Of a stretch of 64,000 nucleotides of DNA, positions 10,251 to 18,050 are shown in pieces. Each line of letters starts with the position of its first letter. The first letter of the stretch is position 1. The stretch spans positions 1 to 64,000 of the forward strand of contig JAKOZT010000065.1 of assembly GCA_029779845.1 (NCBI GenBank). Reading direction: 5' to 3'. Below the pieces are notes generated by a model that saw only the letters and a program-made list of their open reading frames with translations, ran no database searches and was not told the origin of the DNA. The translations under genes and the position numbers were made by a program. The stretch is from Pseudomonadota bacterium. GTDB lineage: Bacteria; Pseudomonadota; Gammaproteobacteria; Burkholderiales; Burkholderiaceae_C.

Positions 10251-11024
10251 TCAGGGCGTGTTGGCCAGTTCGGTGGCCGGCGAGCTGGAATCGCTCTGCA
10301 CCACCAGCACGCGCGTGTCGTTGGGCGTCAGGCTGGCGGGCACCGGCACCAGCAGCCAGTCGGCGTTGCGCGCCAGGCTCACCTGCGCGTTGAAGACCAC
10401 GGTCTTGGTGCCGGCGGTCGTCAGGCGCAGCTGGTAGTTGTTGCCCTCCATCACCACCGAGTCGTCGCCGCTGGCCGGCACGGCGGCCTTGTAGCCGACG
10501 TTGGCGATGGTCGGCGCGAGCGTCGCGATGTCGGCGGCCGGCGCGGTGATGTAGACGTCGACGGCGCCGGTGTTGAAGGCGGCGTTGAAGACGCGCACGC
10601 GCGCGTTGTCGGAGGCGACGCTCTTGTTGTTGTACGGGTCGTTGATGAACGCCAGCTCGGCGCCGGTGCCCAGCGAGTCGGGCACCGCCAGCAGCGTGTA
10701 CTTCTTGCCGCGGCTGGCGTCGATGCGCTGCGAGCCGATCGTCACCGCCGGCGTCGTCGCGGTGACGAGGTTCCAGGTCTCCTCCGAGGTCGAGACGTCG
10801 AAGTAGTTGGTGGCGCTCTTGTAGGCGAGATCGGTCGCCGCGGCCATCGGCACGTCGCCGCGCTGCAGCGAGACGTTGGGCGACAGCGGCGCGGCGTGCA
10901 CGACGCGGATCTTCGGGTCGGCGAGGTCGAGGCGGTCGTCGAGGTCGTCGTCGCTGCCGCCGCCGCAGGCGGCGAGGAAGGCCAGGGGCAGAAGCGCGGC
11001 GAACAGCTTGGGCAGGGGTTTCAT
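10251..11024 (-). CDS. DUF4397 domain lipoprotein
   Basis: A 257-residue predicted lipoprotein: lipobox LAAC with the modified Cys at residue 20, followed by GGGSDDD, a typical flexible and outer-membrane-compatible linker. The rest matches DUF4397, with the start IRVVHAAPLSPNVSL and internal repeats of the VRVFNAAFNTGAVDVYIT type, a beta-sandwich thought to bind surface or matrix partners. ATG at 11024 follows AAGGA with 7-nt spacing. It stands alone between urtE and the GST gene. Function is unknown. Confidence 0.85.
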   Translation of the reverse strand: MKPLPKLFAALLPLAFLAACGGGSDDDLDDRLDLADPKIRVVHAAPLSPNVSLQRGDVPMAAATDLAYKSATNYFDVSTSEETWNLVTATTPAVTIGSQRIDASRGKKYTLLAVPDSLGTGAELAFINDPYNNKSVASDNARVRVFNAAFNTGAVDVYITAPAADIATLAPTIANVGYKAAVPASGDDSVVMEGNNYQLRLTTAGTKTVVFNAQVSLARNADWLLVPVPASLTPNDTRVLVVQSDSSSPATELANTP

Positions 11025-11152
11025 CGTGAGTCCTTTCGGAGAGCGGGGATGAGAGTGCTGAGGACTCTAGGCAGCGGGTGCCGCGCCGCGCGTCGGCGAT
11101 GCGCCGGGCGGCGTGTCGGACAACACCGCGCATCCCGGTCAGAATGGCCGGC

Positions 11153-11824
11153 ATGATCACCGTCCATCACCTCAACGATTCGCGCTCGCAGCGCGTGCTG
11201 TGGCTGCTCGAGGAGCTGGGCGCGCCCTACGAGATCAGGCACTACCAGCGCGACCGCAAGACCCTGCTCGCGCCGCCCGAGCTGCGCGCGGTGCACCCGC
11301 TGGGCAAGTCACCGGTGATCACCGAAGGCGATGTCGCCGTGGCCGAATCGGGCGCCATCATCGAGTACCTCGTCGACCGCGCCGGCGGCGCGCTGCGCCC
11401 GGCCGGCGGCACGCCCGAGTTCCTGCGCTACCGCTACTGGCTGCACTTCGCCGAGGGCTCGGCGATGCCGCCGCTGCTGATGAAGCTGGTGTTCGACAAG
11501 GTGAAGAGCGCGCCGATGCCGTTCTTCGCCAAGCCGATCGCGCGCGGCATCGCGGCCAAGGTGCTGGCCGGTTTCGTGACGCCGAACCTCGAGCGGCAGC
11601 TCGACTTCATGGAGGCGGAACTGGCGCAGCGGCCGTGGTTCGCCGGCAGCGAGTTCACGGCGGCCGACGTGCAGATGAGCTTCCCGGTCGAAGCGGCGGC
11701 GCAGCGCGCGGGGTTGAACGCGAGCCGGCCGAGGCTGATGGACTGGCTCGCGCGCATCCACGCCCGGCCGGCGTACAAGAAAGCGCTGGAGCGCGGCGGG
11801 CCGTACGGCTTCGCGAACGATTGA
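11153..11824 (+). CDS. Glutathione S-transferase family protein
   Basis: A 223-residue cytosolic GST-fold protein. The thioredoxin-like N-terminal domain begins ITVHHLNDSRSQRVLWLLEELG, with Ser at the usual catalytic position; the GSH-binding segment reads GKSPVITEGD then VAESGAIIEYL. An all-helical C-terminal domain contains EFTAADVQMSFPVE, the N-capping box of GST domain II. I chose the ATG at 11153, immediately before strand beta-1; ATG 11144 is possible. The substrate is not predictable from sequence. It is monocistronic and runs toward the XRE cassette. Confidence 0.88.
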   Translation: MITVHHLNDSRSQRVLWLLEELGAPYEIRHYQRDRKTLLAPPELRAVHPLGKSPVITEGDVAVAESGAIIEYLVDRAGGALRPAGGTPEFLRYRYWLHFAEGSAMPPLLMKLVFDKVKSAPMPFFAKPIARGIAAKVLAGFVTPNLERQLDFMEAELAQRPWFAGSEFTAADVQMSFPVEAAAQRAGLNASRPRLMDWLARIHARPAYKKALERGGPYGFAND

Positions 11825-11842
11825 AGGCGGTCGCCGGTTCGT

Positions 11843-12139
11843 TCAGTCGGGCAACCACTTCAGGAGCACGGCGACCTTGATCCCGAACGAAACCAGCAGT
11901 AGCACCGTGCCGATGGTCAGCAGCCACTGGTCCCGACGCGACCAACTGAGCTGATTGGCTTGCTGAACCGAGGGTGTTCCGGCGAGCGCCGGGCCGAGGC
12001 GGCCTGGGCCGCTCTTCAGCCGTCGAAGCGTGATCGCCACACGCCGCAGCGAGGCATTCTGGACAATCGCTGGCCACAGCAACGCACAGCCGCTGCCGAA
12101 GCCGAGAACCTCGGCAACGAGGTTCCAGTTCCAGCTCAT
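11843..12139 (-). CDS. Small two-helix membrane protein, third gene of the XRE cassette
   Basis: A 98-residue protein of no family I recognise. It has a hydrophobic segment near residues 8-27 (LVAEVLGFGSGCALLWPAIV) and a second near residues 72-93 (LLTIGTVLLLVSFGIKVAVL), separated by a basic loop. The ATG at 12139 overlaps the stop of the XRE gene by 4 bp, so it is co-translated with it. A small membrane protein coupled to an antitoxin-like regulator recalls toxin or immunity modules, but that is inference only. Confidence 0.6.
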   Translation of the reverse strand: MSWNWNLVAEVLGFGSGCALLWPAIVQNASLRRVAITLRRLKSGPGRLGPALAGTPSVQQANQLSWSRRDQWLLTIGTVLLLVSFGIKVAVLLKWLPD

Positions 12140-12501
12140 AGCTCCGACTGCATTAATTCGTTGATCGCCCAGGCGCGCGCCTGCTCGTCCTTGCTCAGTT
12201 TCGCCCCCGGCAACAGGGAGACTCCATGCACGACGCGCAGGCCGAAAACCGGCAGAAGGCGGTCCAGGGTCTCGAAGCTGATGCCGCGCTTGCCCCACAC
12301 GCCGGCCTCGATCTTGCTGATGTCGCTCTGATCGAGGCCCGCACGCGCTGCCATCGCCTCCTGTGTCAGACCCATGTCTTCGCGCATACGCCGCAATTCC
12401 GTGCCGATCCGCAGGTAGCTCCCGGCGCGACGGCGCCCCGCCTCGAAAGCATCGTTGCCGGCGAATCGTTCATGCAACCGCGAGACCTTTGCCATATCCA
12501 T
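12136..12501 (-). CDS. XRE-family helix-turn-helix regulator (antitoxin-like)
   Basis: A 121-residue protein with a Cro/C1-type HTH at about residues 35-75 (LRRMREDMGLTQEAMAARAG, then LDQSDISKIEAG) and a C-terminal tail resembling antitoxin-type regulators. ATG at 12501 is preceded by GTAGGAGTG, a good ribosome site. It starts 5 bp after the stop of the 141-residue gene upstream and overlaps the membrane-protein gene downstream, so all three form one transcript. The AT-rich palindrome at 12916-12933 is a plausible autoregulatory operator. Confidence 0.75.
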   Translation of the reverse strand: MDMAKVSRLHERFAGNDAFEAGRRRAGSYLRIGTELRRMREDMGLTQEAMAARAGLDQSDISKIEAGVWGKRGISFETLDRLLPVFGLRVVHGVSLLPGAKLSKDEQARAWAINELMQSEL

Positions 12502-12506
12502 CACTC

Positions 12507-12932
12507 CTACAAGACGGCGGATCGTTTCCTGGCACTCGCCAGCGCGAGTGCCGTCGCTTGCGCCAAATCCAGCTTGCCCGTGCCATCGATATCGAGTCCG
12601 ACCGGCACGATGGCCATCAATGCCGGCCGCTGCGCCTTCTGGCAGAAAGCGCCAATGACACTCTCGCCCGTGGAACTCCAGAATTGGCGAGTGAACATTC
12701 GGATCCCGTTGTGCGGCGCTTGCTCGAACAGGATGTCCTTGGCCTGCCTGCTCGCGCCGATATAGGCGGGCACGCCCGGCCCGTCGAACAGGGTGTTGGT
12801 CACCGCGACCAGTTCGCCCATCGCGTCGACCCACGGCAACCCGCCCGCCTTCTCGATGGCCAAGGCTTCGGTCAAGGTGTCCGGGTGCTCTATGTCATCG
12901 TGACCCACGATTGAGTATGGAATATTTTCCAT
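12507..12932 (-). CDS. Unrecognised 141-residue protein, first gene of the XRE cassette
   Basis: No family recognised. The protein is soluble-looking and of mixed alpha/beta character, starting MENIPYSIVGHDDIEHPDTL. It contains an aromatic/basic patch NGIRMFTRQFWSSTG and ends in an Ala-rich helix. ATG at 12932 has GCAGG five bases upstream. The start codon lies inside a perfect 7-bp-arm palindrome, as in autoregulated cassettes. Codon use includes more AT-ending codons than neighbouring housekeeping genes, consistent with acquisition. Its position before an XRE gene would fit a toxin-like partner; this is unproven. Confidence 0.6.
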   Translation of the reverse strand: MENIPYSIVGHDDIEHPDTLTEALAIEKAGGLPWVDAMGELVAVTNTLFDGPGVPAYIGASRQAKDILFEQAPHNGIRMFTRQFWSSTGESVIGAFCQKAQRPALMAIVPVGLDIDGTGKLDLAQATALALASARKRSAVL

Positions 12933-12933
12933 A
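12916..12933. promoter_or_regulatory. AT-rich palindrome over the start codon of the XRE cassette
   Basis: TATGGAA-TATT-TTCCATA is a perfect 7-bp inverted repeat with a 4-bp spacer and stands out in this GC-rich sequence. The start codon of the 141-residue gene (12930-12932) is part of one arm. A dimeric HTH protein such as the XRE product would suit it. Confidence 0.5.
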
Positions 12934-12964
12934 AACCTGCAACATGACCGGGTTGCTTCGGCGT

Positions 12965-13351
12965 CTTAGCCGCCCTCGCGCGCCAACCGCCGCAGCGCGG
13001 CCGCCGAGGCGGCGTCGGACGGATAGAACAGCTCCACCGTCAGCTCGGAGAGCGTTACGTCGCGCGGCGTGTCGAAGCGCGCCAGCGCGGTGAACAGCGC
13101 GATCGCTTGGCCGTGCAGCGCGAGCTCGCAGGGGCACGATCAGCTGCCCGGGCGGCGCGGGCGATGCCGGCCGCTTCAGCAATGCCTGCACGTTCGGGTA
13201 GGCGCGCACCTCGGCCAGCACCTCGTCGGCGCTTTCGTCGACCAGGCCCTGCAACTGCGTCAGCGGGTAGCGGCCCCAGGTGTCGAAGCTGGTGGTGAAG
13301 GTCGCCGGCCCCTGCGGATGCAGCCCGAGGCGGAACACGTTGGACCGTGGC
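12965..13351 (-). pseudogene. Frameshifted C-terminal remnant of an XRE/MmyB-type regulator
   Basis: Two frames together encode the ligand-binding half of an MmyB-like XRE regulator. The first part runs NVFRLGLHPQGPATF through FDTWGRYPLTQLQGL and VRAYPNVQALLKRPA to GQLIVPL. After a shift near 13130 the homology resumes in another frame with ELALHGQAIALFTALARFDT, DVTLSELTVELFYPSD and the end ALRRLAREGG, closing at a TAA at 12965-12967. No N-terminal HTH domain is found upstream, so the gene is both truncated and frameshifted. The family assignment is from remembered motif patterns. Confidence 0.75.
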
Positions 13352-13453
13352 AGTGCCAGACTGCGCCGCTTTGGGTCGAGATTGGATTCGCGGTTGCACA
13401 GGCGCGAGACCAAGCCTCGACGCGTCCTCTGAGTGGTCAGGGCAGACGCTATG

Positions 13454-13639
13454 TCAATTCGGCGGGCGACTGGCGTTGAGCAACGAGACCCGCGCGTCGT
13501 CAAGCACCTCAACGAGCTCGCTGGCGGCGTGCGGACAGACCGCAGCGTCGGACCGCAGCTCGTCTTGCACCCTCAACGCCAGGCGGTAGGCTCGCTCCAA
13601 TAGTGCGGCGAGCGCCAGCACGTCTTCCGAGCAGTCCAC
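13454..13639 (-). CDS. Possible small protein downstream of the TauE/SafE gene
   Basis: A 61-residue frame from a GTG at 13639, mostly one amphipathic helix (EDVLALAALLERAYRLALRV) with an acidic end. It begins 7 bp after the TauE/SafE stop on the same strand. No family is recognised, and it could be chance coding in GC-rich DNA. The 100 bp between it and the MmyB remnant hold nothing I can identify. Confidence 0.3.
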   Translation of the reverse strand: MDCSEDVLALAALLERAYRLALRVQDELRSDAAVCPHAASELVEVLDDARVSLLNASRPPN

Positions 13640-13646
13640 TGCGTTT

Positions 13647-14399
13647 TCACCCGGCGCGCGAGAGGTTGGCCACGCCCAGCGCGATGAAGACGGCAAACAG
13701 CGCCTTCTGGAATGCAGGCCCCGCGAGCCGACCGCGCAGCGTTTCCCCAAGCTTCAGCCCGGCAAAGGCGCCAGCCAGCGCAAAGCACACGGTGAGAGCC
13801 CAGGACGCCGACAACCAGGCCGGCGGCGCCGATGCCTGCACTCGCACCGCCAGGGCTACGGTGGCAACCGTGAACGAGAGTCCGAGGGCCTGCACCATTT
13901 CATCCTTCTGCAAGCGCAGCATCTGAAGGTACGCGGCCCAGGGCAGCACGAAGACGGCGGTGAGTGCTGTGACCAAGCCGGTGGCCGCCCCGGCGGCCGC
14001 ACCCACCCACATGCTGCGTGCCGAGAAGTCGGGCAGCGCCGGACGCCACAACCCCCACGCGCCATAGGCGATGAGGATCGCACCCAGCCAGCCCTTCGCG
14101 GACTCCGTCGATGCCGTGCCGCCGAATCCCGGTGCGGCGATGGTCACGATGGCGATCGTCAGCCAGCCGGGCCACAGCCGCGCGGCCAGCCGGCACAGAT
14201 GCGGGCCCCGACACTGCGCTACGTTGGTGGCCAGCGACGGGACGACGAGCATCGCCGCCGCCTGCACAGGCAGCATCCACAGCCCGAGAAGGCTCATGGC
14301 CAGGGTGGGCAGGCACATGCCGGTGACGCCCTTGACGCCACCCGCGAGGACGAACACCCCCATCACCCACAGAAGCTGCCACAGGTCCATGTGCCGCAT
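13647..14399 (-). CDS. TauE/SafE family membrane transporter
   Basis: A 250-residue integral membrane protein with about seven or eight hydrophobic segments and the family hallmark GGVKGVTGMCLPTLAMSLLG near residues 16-35. TauE/SafE proteins export organic anions such as sulfoacetate or other sulfur-containing carboxylates, though the substrate here is unknown. ATG at 14399 has GAGG upstream; a second ATG at 14390 is equally plausible. It is transcribed away from a LysR gene 75 bp off, the usual layout for a LysR-controlled transporter. Confidence 0.85.
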   Translation of the reverse strand: MRHMDLWQLLWVMGVFVLAGGVKGVTGMCLPTLAMSLLGLWMLPVQAAAMLVVPSLATNVAQCRGPHLCRLAARLWPGWLTIAIVTIAAPGFGGTASTESAKGWLGAILIAYGAWGLWRPALPDFSARSMWVGAAAGAATGLVTALTAVFVLPWAAYLQMLRLQKDEMVQALGLSFTVATVALAVRVQASAPPAWLSASWALTVCFALAGAFAGLKLGETLRGRLAGPAFQKALFAVFIALGVANLSRAG

Positions 14400-14474
14400 G
14401 GTGTCGGCTACCTCGAGCGCCGACCATCGCAATGATGCGCACCCAGCCTTCGGCGATTCCGTAGGATGCGCGTC

Positions 14475-15425
14475 ATGACCAAGGCACGCCGTACCGTCGA
14501 CTACCGCATCGACCCCTTCGATCTGCACCTGTTCGCCGCCGTCATGGAGCACGGAACCATCACGGCCGCGGCCAAGGCAGTGAACCTGTCGTTGGCCGCG
14601 GCCAGCGCACGCCTGCAAGCACTGGAGGACGCCACTGGCATGCGCTTGCTGGAGCGCTCGAAGACCGGAGCCGTTCCCACCGATGCGGGGCGGGCACTGG
14701 CGCGGCATGCGAACCGCGTGCTCGCCGAACTCGAGTCACTCCATGTCGACATGGCCAGCTTCGGTCACGGGCTGCGCGGCACGCTGAAACTGCTGTGCAA
14801 CACCTCGGCGATGTCCGAGGCCCTGCCGCGCAGGATTGGCGGCTTCCTCTCGACGACGCGGGACCTCGACGTCGACGTGCAGGAGTTGCCGAGCGAAGCG
14901 GTGGTCGACGCCTTGCGCCGCGGCACGGCCGATCTCGGCATCGTGGCGGACCACGTCGACACGTCCGGCCTGCTCGTGCGGCCGTGGCTCGACGACCGCC
15001 TGGTCGCGTTGCTGCCTGGCCGCTGGGGCATCGGCCGTCGGCGCAGCATGGCCTACGGCGAATTGCTGGAGCATCCACTCGTGGGGCTGCCGCGTGACAG
15101 CGGGTTGAGCCGCTTCCTGGCCGCTCAGGCGAGTCGCAGCGGCCGTATCCCGCGTCACCGGGTGCGGCTGGGGGGCTTCGACGCGGTCGCCCAGCTGGTG
15201 GCGGCGGGCGCCGGTGCCGCGGTGATGCCGGAGAGTGCGGCGTCGCGCTACCGCGACCGCCGCACCCGAGTCGTCGGGCTGTCGGATCGGTGGGCTCAGC
15301 GGAGGCTGCTCATCTGCATGACGCCACAGGGAGCGGCAATGAACAGTGTTCGTGTGCTGGTGGAAGCGCTGCTGGTTCCAGCGTCGACCGTCCCGTCGCA
15401 CGCAGTGCCGCACGACTTGCGTTAG
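14475..15425 (+). CDS. LysR-family transcriptional regulator
   Basis: A 316-residue LTTR. The winged HTH occupies about residues 15-75 (FAAVMEHGTITAAAKAVNLS and ARLQALEDATGMRLLERSK), followed by a periplasmic-binding-protein-like effector domain. The effector half starts GTLKLLCNTSAMSEALP and includes GFDAVAQLVAAGAGAAVMPE. I chose ATG 14475, which has TAGGA 8 nt upstream, over ATG 14466. It is divergent from the TauE/SafE transporter and probably controls it; the 75-bp gap would carry the T-N11-A-type site. The effector is unknown. Confidence 0.9.
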   Translation: MTKARRTVDYRIDPFDLHLFAAVMEHGTITAAAKAVNLSLAAASARLQALEDATGMRLLERSKTGAVPTDAGRALARHANRVLAELESLHVDMASFGHGLRGTLKLLCNTSAMSEALPRRIGGFLSTTRDLDVDVQELPSEAVVDALRRGTADLGIVADHVDTSGLLVRPWLDDRLVALLPGRWGIGRRRSMAYGELLEHPLVGLPRDSGLSRFLAAQASRSGRIPRHRVRLGGFDAVAQLVAAGAGAAVMPESAASRYRDRRTRVVGLSDRWAQRRLLICMTPQGAAMNSVRVLVEALLVPASTVPSHAVPHDLR

Positions 15426-15635
15426 GCGTCGAGCGACTGCCGTGCCGTCGGGCCAACCGACTGCCTTGGGGCCACGAGCAGCCATTCGCCGATGGCGTGT
15501 TCGAGACCTCTCGCCGGCGCCTGCAGACCAAGAGCGCCCGTGCCTTGCGCTAAGCTGCCCTTCCCGGCGCGGCCGACCGTGGCGCGCGCGGGCACGGAGT
15601 CGACTTCCCTGTCGGCCGATTCGATGGAGGTATCC

Positions 15636-16613
15636 ATGGCTGGAAATGACTGGGATCGAGTGCCGATCGACTCGCAGAGCATCGATGCGCCGCTCTCGCG
15701 TGCAGCGGTGTTTCTCACGCTGACGGTCGCCGAGGGTCCGGAGCCCTTGCGAGCGGTCTGCGATGTCCTCGATGGCCTCGACGACCTCGTCAAGACCGTC
15801 GGCTTCCGCGACCTCAATGGCCGGTTGTCGTGCATCGCCGCATTGGGATCTGCGTTGTGGGAGCGTTTCGGGAGCGGAGGAAAGCCGAAGGAATTGCGGC
15901 CGTTCGCACCGATCGAAGGCGCCACCCACAGGGCACCGGCCACGGCCGGCGATCTGTTCTTCCACATCCGGGCCGAACGCGCGGACCTCTGCTTCGAATT
16001 CGAGCGCCTGCTGCTGGAGCAGCTCGGCGGCAGCGTCGCGATGGCCGACGAGGTGTCGGGCTTTCGCTACTTCGACTCCCGCGACCTGCTCGGTTTCGTC
16101 GACGGCACGGCCAACCCGACCGGCCGCGACATCGGCGCGTCGACGCTGGTCGGCAGCGAGGATCAGGAGTTCGCAGGCGGCAGCTACGTGGTGGTGCAGA
16201 AGTATCTGCACGAGATGCGGCCGTGGGCTCGACTGACCAAGGACGAGCAGGAACGGATCATCGGCCGCGAGATCGTCAGCAACGCCGAACTGCCCGACGC
16301 GGCCAGCGGCCAGAAGTCGCACAAGACCCTCGCCACGATCGTCGACGATCGCGGCGTGGAGCACGACATCCTGCGCGACAACATGCCCTTCGGGCGCCCC
16401 GGCCACGGCGAGTACGGCACCTATTTCATCGGCTACTCGCGCCATCTCTGGGTGATCCAGAAGATGCTCGAGCGCATGTTCCTCGGCGATCCGCCGGGGA
16501 TGCACGACCGCATACTGGATTTCTCGACCGCTCGCACCGGGGCCGTGTTCTTCGCTCCCTCGCCGCGTACCTTGAGCGCGCTGGTGCAGGCGGTGCAGAC
16601 GGGGAGTCGATAA
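15636..16613 (+). CDS. Dyp-type (YfeX-like) heme peroxidase
   Basis: A 325-residue dye-decolorizing-type peroxidase without a Tat signal, so of the cytoplasmic YfeX kind. The family signature GFVDGTANP carries the distal Asp; DNMPFG and FIGYSRHLWVIQKML follow in the heme-pocket region. These enzymes use H2O2 to oxidise porphyrins and other substrates. Start chosen at ATG 15636 because GGAGG ends five bases before it; the ATG at 15624 lies within that ribosome site region. It converges on ureD. A heme peroxidase here suits the nearby cytochrome c peroxidase, but they are not co-transcribed. Confidence 0.92.
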   Translation: MAGNDWDRVPIDSQSIDAPLSRAAVFLTLTVAEGPEPLRAVCDVLDGLDDLVKTVGFRDLNGRLSCIAALGSALWERFGSGGKPKELRPFAPIEGATHRAPATAGDLFFHIRAERADLCFEFERLLLEQLGGSVAMADEVSGFRYFDSRDLLGFVDGTANPTGRDIGASTLVGSEDQEFAGGSYVVVQKYLHEMRPWARLTKDEQERIIGREIVSNAELPDAASGQKSHKTLATIVDDRGVEHDILRDNMPFGRPGHGEYGTYFIGYSRHLWVIQKMLERMFLGDPPGMHDRILDFSTARTGAVFFAPSPRTLSALVQAVQTGSR

Positions 16614-16652
16614 TCCCCGGCTCGGCTCGAGCGCCTCTGCCGAACCGCTTCG

Positions 16653-17483
16653 TCAAGTCGTCCAGATCCGCGGCGCCACCGCTTCCAGCATCCAGGCCTC
16701 GCTGCGCCAGCGGTTGCGCACGGTCTTGAAGAGATCCATCAGCGGCTCGACGCGCGGCGCGACGGCGCGCAGCAGCACCAGCGCGTCGTTCGGCGACGTG
16801 GCGCCGGCCTGGCGATTCAGCGCGTGGTCCGCACACTCGCCCCGCGCCGCGTCGAGCAGCGCCTCGCGCCGCGCCGCCGCCAGCGGCTCGCCGGCCGCGA
16901 ACCACAGCGTGCCCAGCACGCGCTCGCCGTTCAGCCCGAGCGGCGAATCGAGCAGCACGGCGTCGCCGGCCGCGATCACGCCGCGCTCCAGCCAGCGCCC
17001 GGCCACTTCGAGGTGCTGGCGGTAGCGTCCGCGCACGAAGGGCTGCTCGGCCGCCGGCAGGCCGAGCGCGAGCACGTCCCAGCCGAGCATCTCGGCACCC
17101 GGCGCCAGCTCGAAGCGCAAGGCGTTCTCGCCCTCGCAGCCGCTGTAGGCGATCGTCTCCAGCGGTAGCCATTCGAGCCGTGCGCCTTCGGCCAGTCGCG
17201 CTTCCACCCGCTGCAGCGCGCGTTCGCCGCCGCTGCGGTAGAAGCGCGCCGCGCCGGGGCTGGTGATCAGCGCACGGCTGCGCTCGCCGAGCGCGAGGTG
17301 GATGTCCAGCGTGTCGCCGCCGACCATGCCGCCGGGCGGATGCACCAGCACGTGGTGGCAGATGCCGGGGCCTTCGGGGTAGAGGCGCTGCAGCACGCGC
17401 AGCGGGCCGTCGTGGCGGTCGTGCGCTTGCGTGGTGTCGCCGTCGCGGCGGTAGTCGAGTTCGAGTCGGCCGTGCCAGCCCAT
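16653..17483 (-). CDS. ureD: Urease accessory protein UreD (orphan)
   Basis: A 276-residue UreD, the scaffold that recruits UreF and UreG to apo-urease for nickel insertion. Diagnostic stretches are LYPEGPGICHHVLVHPPGGM near the start, GDTLDIHLALG, ITSPGAARFYRS, and the C-terminal RNRWRSEAWMLEA. Normally it heads a ureDABCEFG operon beside urt genes; here no other urease gene is in the window, it is inverted relative to urtE and lies 6.4 kb away. It probably works with urease subunits encoded elsewhere, and the arrangement suggests a rearranged urt-ure locus. Confidence 0.93.
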   Translation of the reverse strand: MGWHGRLELDYRRDGDTTQAHDRHDGPLRVLQRLYPEGPGICHHVLVHPPGGMVGGDTLDIHLALGERSRALITSPGAARFYRSGGERALQRVEARLAEGARLEWLPLETIAYSGCEGENALRFELAPGAEMLGWDVLALGLPAAEQPFVRGRYRQHLEVAGRWLERGVIAAGDAVLLDSPLGLNGERVLGTLWFAAGEPLAAARREALLDAARGECADHALNRQAGATSPNDALVLLRAVAPRVEPLMDLFKTVRNRWRSEAWMLEAVAPRIWTT

Positions 17484-17520
17484 GCGTGCGCGCGGGAAGT
17501 GAGCCGGTAGTGTAGCCAGA

Positions 17521-17568
17521 GGGCTTCGACAGGCTCAGCCCGAACGGCTCAGGCTCAGGCTCAGGCTG
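17521..17568. repeat. Single repeat arm plus GGCTCA tandem run
   Basis: 17521-17545 is one arm of the TTCGACAAGCTCAG family (GGGCTTCGACAGGCTCAGCC then CGAAC). It runs directly into a hexamer tandem (GGCTCA, about three and a half copies, to 17568). The stop codon of the Fur-like gene (17561-17563) falls within the tandem run, so that gene's end was shaped by repeat expansion. Confidence 0.65.
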
Positions 17569-17995
17569 CGGCGGTGGCTTCCGGCCTGCGCTGCCGCACG
17601 CGCACGATCACTTCCACTTCGTCGAACACCATGCCGGCGTCCAGCTCGGGCAGGCCGTCGACCTTCACCGCCAGATCGGGCAGATCGCGGATCTCGCCGG
17701 TGTCGACGTTGTACAGGTGGTGGTGCGGCGCGACGGTGGAGTCGTACACCGTCGCCGCGCCGTCGATCGGCAGCTCCTTGAGCAGCCCGCGCCGCACGAA
17801 CAGCTGCAGCACGCTGTAGACGGTGGCGCGCGAGATCAGCGGCAGCACGTCGCGCGCGGCGCGCAGCACCTGGTCGGCCGTCATGTGGCGCGGCTCGCGC
17901 AGCAGCACCGTCGCCACCGCCATGCGCTGCAGCGTGGGCAGCACGTCAGCGTCGCGCAGGCGCTTCTGCAGGCTCTTGTTGTCGTCGCTCAGCAT
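17561..17995 (-). CDS. Fur-superfamily regulator, Irr/PerR-like
   Basis: A 144-residue Fur-fold regulator with an N-terminal winged helix (LLISRATVYSVLQLFVRRGL region) and the metal-site motif APHHHLYNVDTGEI. It lacks the CxxC pairs that hold structural zinc in classical Fur, as do Irr proteins, which respond to heme. ATG at 17995 follows GGAG; upstream in-frame codons cross the terminator-like hairpin and are unlikely to be translated. It is the second gene after cytochrome c peroxidase on the same strand, which fits peroxide or heme control of that enzyme. The C-terminal tail is repeat-derived. Confidence 0.85.
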   Translation of the reverse strand: MLSDDNKSLQKRLRDADVLPTLQRMAVATVLLREPRHMTADQVLRAARDVLPLISRATVYSVLQLFVRRGLLKELPIDGAATVYDSTVAPHHHLYNVDTGEIRDLPDLAVKVDGLPELDAGMVFDEVEVIVRVRQRRPEATAAA

Positions 17996-18015
17996 GGTCG
18001 TCTCCAAAATGCGTC

Positions 18016-18039
18016 GGCGCCCGCCTCGCGGCGGGCGCC
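18016..18039 (-). terminator. Perfect 10-bp hairpin with GNRA loop between ccp and the Fur-like gene
   Basis: GGCGCCCGCC pairs with GGCGGGCGCC around a 4-nt loop that reads GCGA on the transcribed strand, a GNRA tetraloop. A short U-run (18006-18009) follows. It lies 12 bp after the peroxidase stop and 21 bp before the regulator start, so it could end most peroxidase transcripts, protect their 3' ends, or attenuate the regulator. Confidence 0.65.
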
Positions 18040-18050
18040 TGCCGTTCAAC

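Noticed and set aside
11843-12298. Longer start for the small membrane protein at 12298
   Set aside because: The extension lies wholly inside the XRE gene in another frame; ATG 12139 gives a normal 4-bp operon overlap.
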